Positions 1 through 10,400 of a stretch of DNA of 64,000 nt are shown here, piece after piece; the stretch's first letter is position 1, and the number at the start of each line of letters is the position of its first letter. Position numbers and translations under genes: made by a program. The notes beneath the pieces were generated by a model, which saw only the letters and a program-made list of their open reading frames with translations, had not been told where the DNA came from and searched no databases. Origin of the DNA: Eriocheir sinensis (lineage: Eukaryota; Arthropoda; Malacostraca; Decapoda; Varunidae); the NCBI RefSeq assembly GCF_024679095.1, contig NW_026111619.1, positions 67,501-131,500 on the forward strand. Direction: 5' to 3'.

Positions 1-45
1 AGACAGTAAGACAGACAGACAGACAGACAGACAGACAGTAAGACA

Positions 46-108
<63 letters not shown>

Positions 109-116
109 ACACACAC
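1..116. repeat. Compound microsatellite (ACAG)n-(AC)n
   Basis: Tetranucleotide ACAG repeats with one interruption pass directly into an uninterrupted AC dinucleotide run with one T substitution near the end. No coding content. Confidence 0.97.
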
Positions 117-231
117 GTTTTGCACTGGGCTAAAAAAAAAACATAAAACGTTAAATGTTTGGACTAAAAAGTTTTGAAACACTAATTTGCAAAAGTTATT
201 GTTGACTAAGAGCACCTGATTAGCATACTTA

Positions 232-865
<634 letters not shown>

Positions 866-883
866 TTCGTCAAGGGTAGGCGG

Positions 884-947
884 TGGCCGAAGTGATAGCG
901 TACTGGACCCACATTCGCTGCGTGATGGACGACGCGGGTTCGAATCC
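884..947 (+). promoter_or_regulatory. Internal pol III promoter (A and B boxes) of the SINE
   Basis: A-box-like TGGCCGAAGTG at 884-894 and B box GGTTCGAATCC at 937-947. The B box matches the eukaryotic tRNA consensus exactly. The A box carries one extra base relative to the TRGCNNAGYNGG consensus. Confidence 0.75.
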
Positions 948-1138
948 CCACGCTACCACTCGGATTTTTCAGTCACCGCCGAGTGGCTTAAAACTACCCA
1001 CATGCTGTCCTGAAGACCACCCATCAACCCGGACTCTAGAGGAAGCCGTCCAAGCGAATCAAGAACGAGTTCCGGGGGGCAGCATGAGCCAATGCAAGAT
1101 GGCGCCACTATAAACACTCGCCTGCCCCAGAACGGGCT

Positions 1139-1208
1139 GGGCCGACCATCAGGCCCCACCTGGAAGAAGCCTTGGGCCGACCATCAGGCCCCACCGGGAA
1201 GATGCCTA
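1139..1208 (+). repeat. 35-bp tandem duplication in the SINE 3' body
   Basis: The motif GGGCCGACCATCAGGCCCC starts at 1139 and again at 1174, each followed by a GGAAGA-type segment. The offset is 35 bp. The motif contains GGCC/GGCCCC inverted sequence and could fold. Confidence 0.85.
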
Positions 1209-1228
1209 CCGGCGCAATAGGCAATAAC

Positions 1229-1260
<32 letters not shown>

Positions 1261-1264
<4 letters not shown>

Positions 1265-1545
1265 CATCACCCTTTCCCTATGACGTCACCACCGAGAAAA
1301 AACGAGTAAAGAAGAAAAAAACAAGAAGAAATAAGGAAAAAGGTCAAAAGGAAAAGACAAAATCAATTAGTTAAAAAAATAGAATAAGAAAAATCAATAG
1401 TGAAATAAAAGCCAGAAAACGAGTAAAATAATAAAGAAGAAGAAGAACAACAACAAATACAAGAAAACAAGAAGAACAAAAAAGAAAAAAAAAAACTCCA
1501 TGCAGGAAAAAAGAAAAAAAGGAAAAAAAGAAATCGTGCTCCTAT
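1261..1545. repeat. A-rich/AAG-rich low-complexity tract
   Basis: Purine-rich sequence of AAG, AAAG and AAC runs directly downstream of the SINE tail. The minus-strand Phe/Ser-rich open frame is compositional. No gene seen. Confidence 0.8.
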
Positions 1546-1846
1546 TTTGTGGACGGACTCGGCTCCTTGAATGTAAATCAGGCGGCGTATTGTCAACAGG
1601 TGCGCGCGGACAGGTAAAGAGGAGGGGGTGAAAGGTGAGGTGAGGTTACAGCGTGAAGGAGGTGGTGATGACGAGGACTGGTGGTGGTGTTAGTGGTGGT
1701 GATGTTATGTAGCGGTGTTAGTGGTGATGGGTGATGACTGGAATGGAGATGAGTGGAGTGGTGACTGACTACAAGGTGTGGCTATGTTATGAGGCTAATG
1801 AATGGTGAAGAGAGGGATGGGGAGAGTGAGTGTGAATGTGATTGTC

Positions 1847-1882
<36 letters not shown>

Positions 1883-2161
1883 TACCCGTGAACATTTCGA
1901 ATCACACACATACGCACACACAAAATTATCTCGCTCCTAAACTAATTCGGTACAATTCGGCACATCAATGGAAAAAAAAAAAAACTAATGCAAAACACAG
2001 TCGAAACAAAAACTCACCGGCGCTGGATGGAGTTTTATGGCTCGTTCGGAGCGGCCAAACTCGGCGAGGCGGCTCCTGAAAAATACAGCAAGAAAACTTT
2101 GGCGTAATTAATGACTTTTTCCGTGTTATTATTAGTATTAGAATTATTATTAGGAGTAGTA

Positions 2162-2163
<2 letters not shown>
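1546..2163. other. Gene-free stretch with GTG-rich sequence and a (GT)15 run
   Basis: Contains degenerate GTG/GGT repeats at 1620-1790, a (GT)n run at 1850-1880 and a short A-rich patch near 1971-1984. A small (CA)-rich segment at 1903-1922 lies 25 bp after the GT run and could pair with it. No coding or RNA gene recognised. Confidence 0.7.

Positions 2164-2223
<60 letters not shown>
2164..2223. repeat. (TAG)20 trinucleotide microsatellite
   Basis: About 20 uninterrupted TAG/AGT triplets. The flank up to 2441 is a degenerate mix of GGT and GAT triplets, ending in a short complementary ACC-rich segment (2431-2452). Confidence 0.95.
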
Positions 2224-2639
2224 ATGGTTTTAGTAGTAATAGCAATATGGTGTTGATAATGGTGATGGTGACCGTAGTGGTGATTAAGTTATGGTGATGG
2301 TAGTGAAGCTCGTGGTAGTGATATGTCGGCAGTGGTGATTAATGGTACTGGTAGTGGTGGTGATGGTTGAGGTAGTGGTGACGATAGAGGTGGTGGTGGT
2401 GATGGTGGTGGTGATTATAGAGGCAGAACAAACACTACCACCACCTCCACCAGAACCAATATCGGAAAAAGTATTGGGCCAACATATTTTTTGAGAGATA
2501 TTTATAACCAGCCAGTAGTTGCCCTTTCTTTCCGCCCTTATAATTAGGTGTTGGTGTGCACGTGGGTAGGCTGGCCCGCTCCCAAAGATGGATTAGTTAG
2601 TAAGCTTTTTGTCCTATTCTTTTGTCCTTTTTTTCAATT

Positions 2640-2642
<3 letters not shown>
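2224..2642. other. Degenerate GGT/GAT triplets, then unique sequence
   Basis: Through 2441 the sequence is imperfect GGT, GAT and AGT triplets. From 2442 to 2642 it is non-repetitive with no open frame or motif that I recognise. Confidence 0.6.

Positions 2643-2670
<28 letters not shown>
2643..2670. repeat. (GA)14 microsatellite
   Basis: Uninterrupted GA dinucleotide run at the start of the next polypyrimidine region. Confidence 0.95.
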
Positions 2671-2673
<3 letters not shown>

Positions 2674-2689
2674 GCTCAGAGATAGCCTG

Positions 2690-3420
2690 GAGATACCTTT
2701 TTATTTTCCTCCCTTCCTTCCTTCCTCACTTGTCTTCCCTTCCTTCCCGTTTGATGTTTTCTCTCTTCCTTTTCCTCCATTCCCCCCCTTTCCTCCTCCC
2801 CTCCTCCTTCTCTCCATCACTTCTTGCTGTTTTCCTTTTTCAGTCCTACTTTTTTTTATTCCTTACTTCCTTCCTCCTTCACCTCCCTACTTCCTTATTA
2901 TATCTCTCCCTTACTTCTTTACTTCCTTCCTTCCTTCCTTCTATACTCGCCTCACAGCTCCCAAATCCCTTTCTTTCTTACTTCCTTTTTCCTTCTTTAC
3001 TTTCTTTTTTCCCCCTTAGTTTCTCCTTTTCCTGGTTTCTTCCTCCCTTTTCCTTTTCCTCCATTTTCAGCTTTTATCCCTCTCTCCATTATTGGCGTTC
3101 CTTCTTCTTCTCCTCAGTCCCCTTGTCCCGCCTCTCTTATTATCCACCATTTCACTTTCTCTATCGTCCACTTTCTCTCTCTCTTCCCTACACTTTTTTC
3201 TCTCCCTCCAATCACACATTTTTCCGTAACTTTCCAAATATTTTCTATCTTTCTCTTCCTCCACTAACAGCTCCCTTTTTTCCTTCCCTCTCTTTCTCTT
3301 CCTCCTCGCATTTACACTTTCCTTTACCACCTTCCCTTTCAGTTTCTTCCCTCCACATCTTCTCTCCTTTCACTTCCAGCTCCATTTTTTCTCCTTTCCT
3401 TTCTATTACCTCTTCCGCCG
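2690..3420. repeat. Polypyrimidine (CTTC/CCTT-rich) tract
   Basis: C/T-rich low-complexity sequence with short TTCC tandem runs (for example near 2711-2735 and 2922-2942). Phe/Ser/Leu/Pro open frames of 147-275 codons on the plus strand and Arg/Glu/Lys frames on the minus strand are composition artefacts. Confidence 0.85.
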
Positions 3421-3564
3421 GTGACGTCACGGCCGTAACCTCGGGGTAAATACTAGTGTTATTATTCTAATTCATATATCTCGCACAATACTTAAGATGG
3501 TGGGAGTAAACAATTATTGAAGGGAAAAATGCTCACTTCTTACCCCACAGGGCCGTTATTTTAA

Positions 3565-3795
3565 ACGTATCGAGCTGCCTTTACGACTATTCCCAAGGCC
3601 GCGGAGAAGCTTGGCCAAGTTGTCACGGGTGACTTTACCATTCATGACGCTGAAGGCGTGTACAGCCATCACTACGATCACAAAACAGTCCGTGAATACC
3701 CCGGCAACTTCAACGAGAGGCTTTTCAAACAGGCGAGCCGAGGCGAAGATTACTTTATAAATAAGACCTTCCATCCAGCCAATCAGATCCCGTAG
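3565..3795 (+). other. Unassigned low-copy segment, open on both strands
   Basis: This is one of the few non-repetitive, balanced-composition stretches in the first 7 kb. On the plus strand a 76-codon frame runs from just after a TAA (3562-3564) to TAG at 3793-3795 but contains no ATG. On the minus strand about 72 codons are open (3774-3556), with internal ATGs that would give at most a 36-residue peptide. I do not recognise either translation. A splice-acceptor-like TACCCCACAG ends at 3550, but the plus frame just after it hits a stop within four codons, so an exon reading there is not supported. It could be a decayed gene or transposon fragment. Confidence 0.3.
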
Positions 3796-3880
3796 CTAAG
3801 CACACCCTCCCTCCATCAAGCCAATCTGACCACGTAGCTAACATCTCCCTCCCTCCATCCAGCCAATCAGCTCCCGTAGC
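3771..3880. repeat. Three 42-43-bp tandem copies, two with a perfect CCAAT box
   Basis: Copies start at 3771, 3813 and 3856. Copies one and three contain AGCCAATCAG, which fits the NF-Y consensus RRCCAATSRS exactly. Copy two has the variant AGCCAATCTG. Each is followed by a GTAGC block and, in the first two, by CCCTCCCTC. A TATAAATA sequence lies at about 3754-3761. Whether this is a promoter is unknown. Confidence 0.6.
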
Positions 3881-3896
3881 GATCTTCACTACAAAA

Positions 3897-4012
3897 GGTG
3901 CAACTAGCTCTAGATTCAGCCCTATGCAATGTCAACTCTGTGCTCCCTAAAACGGCATATCGCAAACCGAGGTGATGTGGTAAATCTCGACCCTATACAG
4001 GGTAAGAAAAAG
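3897..4012 (+). repeat. Dispersed repeat, copy 1 (related to 38.68-38.96 kb)
   Basis: Shares, in the same order, AGCTCTAGA, TGCAATGTCAACTC, a CCC-AAAAC block, CCGAGGTGATGTG and CCCTAT with the segment beginning near 38,680. Spacing differs by only a few bases over about 110 bp. No coding potential seen. The family is unknown to me. Confidence 0.65.
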
Positions 4013-4085
4013 GAGGAGGGTGACCATCTCAAGAAATCAAAATCGCGTGGCTGATCCCCGAGGCCAGGCGAGCCTCAGAACCTTA

Positions 4086-4097
4086 GACACACACACA

Positions 4098-4155
<58 letters not shown>
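4086..4155. repeat. (AC)n microsatellite
   Basis: AC dinucleotide run with one CGCG interruption near the start. The 200 bp that follow (4156-4351) are unique, moderately GC-rich and show no recognisable gene. Confidence 0.95.
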
Positions 4156-4157
<2 letters not shown>

Positions 4158-4351
4158 ATAATGAGGCAGGGGACTAATGGACTAACGCTCTGCCGTGACA
4201 GGATAGGGAGGCTTCCCTCCAATAAGGAGCAACGAGAGGAGAGGAAGGCCTCCCAGAGGGAGTTGAAGCAACTCCCGGGGCCGCTGCCGAAGCTGATGTC
4301 GGTCTGCTCCTGCTGCGACAGGAAAAGTTCTCGCGTGTTATTCGCCTAGCT

Positions 4352-5236
4352 CACGCAGCACGCACGCACTCACCCCGCAACGCACGCCAGCACGAACTCA
4401 CTCCCCAACGCACGTTCGCTCGCACTCACCCCCCAACGCACGCACGCACGCACGCACGCACATACGCAAGCACACACGCACGAACGATCGGACGCACAAG
4501 CACGCACTCACCCCCCACCCACGCTCGCACGCACGAACGCAAGAACACACGCAAGAACGAACGGACGAACACACGCTCGCACACACCCATCCCCAACGCA
4601 CGCTCGCACGCACGAACACGAATACACACGCACGAAGGAACGGATGAACACACGCTCGCACGCACGAATACGAGTACACACGCACGAAGGAACGGACGAA
4701 CACACGCTCGCACGCACCCATCCCCAGCGCACGCTCGCACGCACGAACACGAGTACACACACGCACGAAGGAACAGATGAACACACGCTCGCACGCACGA
4801 ACACGAGCATACACACGCACGAAGGAACGGACGAACACACGCTCGCACGCACGAACACGAGCATACACACGCACGAAGGAACGGACGAACACACGCTCGC
4901 ACTCACGAACACGAGTATACATACCCACGAAGGAACGGACGAACACACGCTCGCAGGCACTGACCGCCCAACGCACGCAGCACACAAGCACTCACACACG
5001 CAAGCACGCACACAATCACGTATCCACGCATGCACACGCACGCAAGCACACACACTCACGTACAGACGCACGCACCCACGCAAGCATGCAGGCAGGCACG
5101 CACCCACGCAAGCATGCAGGCAGGCACGCACGCACACACTCACTCACACAAGCAAGCACGCAGCCACGCACGAAAAAACGCACGAACTCACGCAAGTACG
5201 TAAGCACGCACGCACGCACGCAAGCACGCACGAAGG
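4352..5236. repeat. CGCA-derived minisatellite with a 51-54-bp unit in its centre
   Basis: The array is built from CACG/CGCA tetramers. Between 4635 and 4940 a longer unit carrying GGAACGGACGAACACACGC recurs at 51-54-bp steps (4635, 4686, then about 4821, 4875 and 4929). One step of about 82 bp carries an extra insert. The flanks are simpler CGCA/CAAG repeats. Six-frame open frames rich in His/Thr/Arg or Cys/Val/Arg run through it and are artefacts. Confidence 0.9.
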
Positions 5237-5336
5237 CACGGACACTCTGATGACGACCCAGGCAACAAGGCACCCTGACACTCCCTGGACACTCTCTGAA
5301 CAATGGATGGACACTCTGATGACGACCCACGCATCT
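5237..5336. repeat. 68-bp repeat family, left block (about 1.5 copies)
   Basis: The motif TCTGATGACGACCCA recurs 69-70 bp apart with ACACTCCCTGGACACTCTC between. It is the same unit as the four-copy array at 6481-6757. It borders the ~238-bp unit array on the left. Confidence 0.85.
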
Positions 5337-6480
5337 AGCATTAAGGCCTTAGGTGTTGTGTGTTGGGTAGGGTTGCTGACTCCTCTGGGGTGAAGGAGAC
5401 TCATCCTGAGCAGCATACAGCACCAAGATAAGGCGATACAGCTACCCAACACAAGGAAACGGAAAATAAAGAAAATAACACCGAAGAATTAAGATTACAA
5501 TATAAAGAACACAAACATAAAGAAGTGATAGGAACGCAAAATCAAGAAAAGGAAAAAAATCTAGCAGAGTAAGTCCTTTGGTGCTGTGTGTTGGGTAGGG
5601 TTGCTGACTTTTCTGGGGTGAGGGAGACTCATCCTGAGCAGCATACAGCACCAAGATAGGGCGATACAGCTAGCCTGCACAACATCAGGAAACGTAAAAT
5701 AAATAAAAATATCATCGAAGAATGGATATTACTGAAAAAGGAACACGATAATAAAGAACTTGTAGAAAAACATCATGAAAGTGAAAACCAATCATTGGGG
5801 CAAGCATTAAGGCCTTTGGTGTTGTGTGTTGGGTAGGGTTGCTGACTCCTCTGGGGTGAGGGAGACTCATCCTGAGCAGCATACAGCACCAAGAAGAGGC
5901 AATATAGCTAGCCAACACAACACCAGGAAACGAAAAATAATGATAAAGAACACCGAAGAATGGATATTACTGAAAAGGAACACGAGAATAAAGATGTGAT
6001 AGAAACACAACATCATGAAAGTGAAACAACTCATTGTGGCAAGCATTAAGTCCTTTGGTGTTGTGTGTTGGGTAGGGTTGCTGACTCCTCTGGGGTGAGG
6101 GAGACTCATCCTGAGCAGCATACAGCACCAAGATAAGGCGATACAGCTAGCCTGCACAACACCAGGGAACGAAAAAAAAAAATAATAACCCCGAAGAATG
6201 GATATAACAAAAAAAAAAAACATCACGAGAAAAATAAAGTGATAGAAACACAACATCAAGAAAAGGGAAAAATATCTAGCATTAAGGCCTTAGGTGTTGT
6301 GTGTTGGGTAGGGTTGCTGACTCCTCTGGGGTGAGGGAGACTCATCCTGAGCAGCATACAGCACCAAGACAAGGCGATACAGCTAGCCTGCACAACACCA
6401 GGAAACGGAAAATTAAATACCGAAGAAACGATATTACAGAAAAAGAATACGAAAATAAAAAAGTCTTGGAAACACAACAT
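5337..6480. repeat. Five tandem copies of a ~238-bp unit (A-type)
   Basis: Copies begin near 5337, 5561, 5802, 6041 and 6277. Each has a conserved half of about 140 bp, marked by GGGTAGGGTTGCTGACT, GAGACTCATCCTGAGCAGC and ATACAGCACCAAGA, and an A-rich variable half with CACCGAAGAA motifs. Spacing is 224-241 bp. The same family recurs at 45.3-47.6 kb. Minus-strand frames containing NPTQHTTPKAL come from the conserved half; there is no independent evidence that they are coding. Confidence 0.9.
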
Positions 6481-6757
6481 GGACTGACACTCTGATGACG
6501 ACCCACGCAACAAGGCCCCTGACACTCCCTGGACACTCTCTGAACAATGGACGGACACTCTGATGACGACCCACGCAACAAGGCCCCTGACACTCCCTGG
6601 ACACTCTCTGAACAATGGACGGACACTCTGATGACGACCCACGCAACAAGGCCCCTGACACTCCCTGGACACTCTCTGAACAATGGACGGACACGCTGAT
6701 GACGACCCACGCAACAAGGCCCCTGACACTCCCTGGACACTCTGAACACTGCCCTGA
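6481..6757. repeat. 68-bp tandem repeat, right block (about 4 copies)
   Basis: The motif TCTGATGACGACCCACGC starts at 6491, 6559 and 6627, with a variant at 6695: exactly 68 bp each time and nearly identical. The block abuts the fifth ~238-bp copy. Confidence 0.95.
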
Positions 6758-7487
6758 CCATTTGCAACAAAAAATCTCCTCACGACGTAACCTAAAATGG
6801 ACAAAATCCCCCCCGACAAAAAAAAAAAAAAATAGTTAACTTTCCAAACTATAACGAAATAGTTAAGTCACCAACAAGACATCAAAATAAAGAAGCCATA
6901 AAAAAGAAAAAGAAAAAAGCAACAAAGAAATCAACTCAAGCAGTAGTAAAAAAAAAAGACCTAACAAATCTAAAAAGGTCAACTCCTGATCAGTCAAAAA
7001 ATAGAAAACTAAAAACATATAATGCCAAAATGTAACGAAAAGTATGAACTCAAAAGCAAGAAAGAAAAGTAAAAAAAAAGAAAAAAAAATTAACCAAAAA
7101 TTAATTCAACACCAAAAAAAAAACGAAACTGAGGAAAACTAAAACTAAGAGAAAAAAGAAAACCGGCAGCGGCTTGATTATCTTTGGCTTCAGCCTGGCT
7201 TAGAGGGACAGACGAAGGAACACAGAAAGACAGGAATAAAGGGATGAACTGAAGTGTAAGAGAAGGAAGAAAGAAAAGAATATTATTATGAAGAAAAAAA
7301 TTATAGGAGAGAGGGAAGAATGGAGGGAAGGATGGAAAAAACGAAGAAAGAAAGAAAGAAAAATATAAGGAATAGAAGAAAGGGAGGAAGTAAACAAAGA
7401 AGGCAACAAAGCAGATGTAGATTCAGAAAAAAATATACAGATGGACGGAATGAGATGAAAGGAAGAAAGAAAGGAAGAAAAATAGTT
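6758..7487. other. A-rich and GA-rich gene-free stretch
   Basis: A-rich low-complexity sequence (6758-7150), then GGAAGAAAG-type purine-rich sequence up to the satellite boundary. The short open frames here are compositional. No gene, RNA or transposon end recognised. Confidence 0.7.
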
Positions 7488-10400
7488 GCCTGGGTGGGAT
7501 GCTGCTTAGTGTTCAGGGTGGGATGCTGACCCTGGCTTAGTGTTCAGGGTGGGATGCTGACCCTGGCTTAGCGTTCAGGGTGATATCCTGACCCTGGCTA
7601 AGTGTTCAGGGTGGGATGCTGACCCTGGCTTAGCGTTCAGGGTGATATGCTGACCCTGGCTAAGTGTTCAGGGTGGGATGCTGACCCTGGCTAAGTGTTC
7701 AGGGTGGGATGCTGACCCTGGCTAAGTGTTCAGGGTGGGATGCTGACCCTGGCTTAGTGTTCAGGGTGGGATGCTGACCCTGGCTAAGTGTTCAGGGTGG
7801 GATGCTGACCCTGGCTTAGTGTTCAGGGTGGGATGCTGACCCTGGCTAAGTGTTCAGGGTGGGATGCTGACCGTGGCTATTTGTTCAGGGTGTGATGCTG
7901 ACCCTGGCTGTGTTCAGGGTGGGATGCTGACCCTGGCTAAGTGTTCAGGGTGGGATGCTGACCCTGGCTAAGTGTTCAGGGTGGGATGCTGACCCTGGCT
8001 AAGTGTTCAGGGTGGGATGCTGACCCTGGCTAAGTGTTCAGGGTGGGATGCTGACCCTGGCTAAGTGTTCAGGGTGGGATGCTGACCCTGGCTAAGTGTT
8101 CAGGGTGGGATGCTGACCCTGGCTAAGTGTTCAGGGTGGGATGCTGACCCTGGCTAAGTGTTCAGGGTGGGATGCTGACCCTGGCTTAGTGTTCAGGGTG
8201 GGATGCTGACCCTGGCTAAGTGTTCAGGGTGGGATGCTGACCCTGGCTTAGTGTTCAGGGTGGGATGCTGACCCTGGCTAAGTGTTCAGGGTGGGATGCT
8301 GACCCTGGCTAAGTGTTCAGGGTGGGATGCTGACCCTGGCTAAGTGTTCAGGGTGGGATGCTGACCCTGGCTTAGTGTTCAGGGTGGGATGCTGACCCTG
8401 GCTAAGTGTTCAGGGTGGGATGCTGACCCTGGATTAGTGTTCAGGGTGGGATGCTGACCCTGGCTACGTGTTCAGGGTGGGATGCTGACCCTGGCTTAGT
8501 GTTCAGGGTGGGATGCTGACCCTGGATTAGTGTTCAGGGTGGGATGCTGACCCTGGCTTAGTGTTCAGGGTGGGATGCTGACCCTGGATTAGTGTTCAGG
8601 GTGGGATGCTGACCCTGGCTTAGTGTTCAGGGTGGGATGCTGACCCTGGATTAGTGTTCAGGGTGGGATGCTGACCCTGGATTAGTGTTCAGGGTGGGAT
8701 GCTGACCCTGGATTAGTGTTCAGGGTGGGATGCTGACCCTGGCTAGTGTTCAGGGTGGGATGCTGACCCTGGATTAGTGTTCAGGGTGGGATGCTGACCC
8801 TGGATTAGTGTTCAGGGTGGGATGCTGACCCTGGATTAGTGTTCAGGGTGGGATGCTGACCCTGGATTAGTGTTCAGGGTGGGATGCTGACCCTGCCTAG
8901 TGTTCAGGGTGGGATGCTGACCCTGGATTAGTGTTCAGGGTGGGATGCTGACCCTGGCTTAGTGTTCAGGGTGGGATGCTGACCCTGGATTAGTGTTCAG
9001 GGTGGGATGCTGACCCTGGATTAGTGTTCAGGGTGGGATGCTGACCCTGGATTAGTGTTCAGGGTGGGATGCTGACCCTGGATTAGTGTTCAGGGTGGGA
9101 TGCTGACCCTGGATTAGTGTTCAGGGTGGGATGCTGACCCTGGCTAAGTGTTCAGGGTGGGATGCTGACCCTGGATTAGTGTTCAGGGTGGGATGCTGAC
9201 CCTGGCTTAGTGTTCAGGGTGGGATGCTGACCCTGGATTAGTGTTCAGGGTGGGATGCTGACCCTGGCTAAGTGTTCAGGGTGGGATGCTGACCCTGGAT
9301 TAGTGTTCAGGGTGGGATGCTGACCCTGGCTAAGTGTTCAGGGTGGGATGCTGACCCTGGATTAGTGTTCAGGGTGGGATGCTGACCCTGGCTAAGTGTT
9401 CAGGGTGGGATGCTGACCCTGGATTAGTGTTCAGGGTGGGATGCTGACCCTGGATTAGTGTTCAGGGTGGGATGCTGACCCTGGCTTAGTGTTCAGGGTG
9501 GGATGCTGACCCTGGCTAAGTGTTCAGGGTGGGATGCTGACCCTGGATTAGTGTTCAGGGTGGGATGCTGACCCTGGATTAGTGTTCAGGGTGGGATGCT
9601 GACCCTGGCTTAGTGTTCAGGGTGGGATGCTGACCCTGGATTAGTGTTCAGGGTGGGATGCTGACCCTGGATTAGTGTTCAGGGTGGGATGCTGACCCTG
9701 GATTAGTGTTCAGGGTGGGATGCTGACCCTGGCTAAGTGTTCAGGGTGGGATGCTGACCCTGGCTAAGTGTTCAGGGTGGGATGCTGACCCTGGCTACGT
9801 GTTCAGGGTGGGATGCTGACCCTGGCTAAGTGTTCAGGGTGGGATGCTGACCCTGGATTAGTGTTCAGGGTGGGATGCTGACCCTGGCTAAGTGTTCAGG
9901 GTGGGATGCTGACCCTGGCTAAGTGTTCAGGGTGGGATGCTGACCCTGGCTAAGTGTTCAGGGTGGGATGCTGACCCTGGCTTAGTGTTCAGGGTGGGAT
10001 GCTGACCCTGGCTAAGTGTTCAGGGTGGGATGCTGACCCTGGATTAGTGTTCAGGGTGGGATGCTGACCCTGGATTAGTGTTCAGGGTGGGATGCTGACC
10101 CTGGCTAAGTGTTCAGGGTGGGATGCTGACCCTGGCTAAGTGTTCAGGGTGGGATGCTGACCCTGGCTAAGTGTTCAGGGTGGGATGCTGACCCTGGCTA
10201 AGTGTTCAGGGTGGGATGCTGACCCTGGCTAGGTGTTCAGGGTGAGATGCTGACCCTGGATTAGTGTTCAGGGTGGGATGCTGACCCTGGCTAAGTGTTC
10301 AGGGTGGGATGCTGACCCTGGCTTAGTGTTCAGGGTGGGATGCTGACCCTGGCTTAGTGTTCAGGGTGGGATGCTGACCCTGGCTTAGTGTTCAGGGTGG

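Larger units (their letters stand above)
875..1260 (+). mobile_element. tRNA-derived SINE with poly(A) tail
   Basis: The head (875-958) looks like a tRNA: a TGGCCGAAGTG A-box-like motif at 884 and a perfect B box GGTTCGAATCC at 937-947, 53 bp apart. The 5' bases GGTAG can pair with CTACC at 953-957, closing an acceptor-like stem. The ~84-nt spacing suggests a long-variable-arm (Ser/Leu-type) ancestor. A tRNA-unrelated body of about 270 bp follows, with a 35-bp tandem duplication near its end, then a pure A30 tail at 1231-1260. This is the standard layout of a LINE-mobilised, pol III-transcribed SINE. The intact B box and uninterrupted tail suggest a fairly young insertion. No clear target-site duplication could be picked out because the flanks are low complexity. 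The family name is not known to me. Confidence 0.85.

Noticed and set aside
875..958. A functional tRNA gene
   Set aside because: It is followed by a SINE body and an A30 tail, the A box carries an extra base, and no clean anticodon arm could be drawn.
3551..3795. A spliced exon after the acceptor-like TACCCCACAG
   Set aside because: The long plus-strand frame hits TAA at 3562-3564, four codons after the presumed junction, and the frame matches no family I recognise.
4398..5452. Overlapping Cys/Val/Arg and His/Thr/Arg proteins of 100-250 codons
   Set aside because: All come from CGCA-type minisatellite DNA read in different frames.
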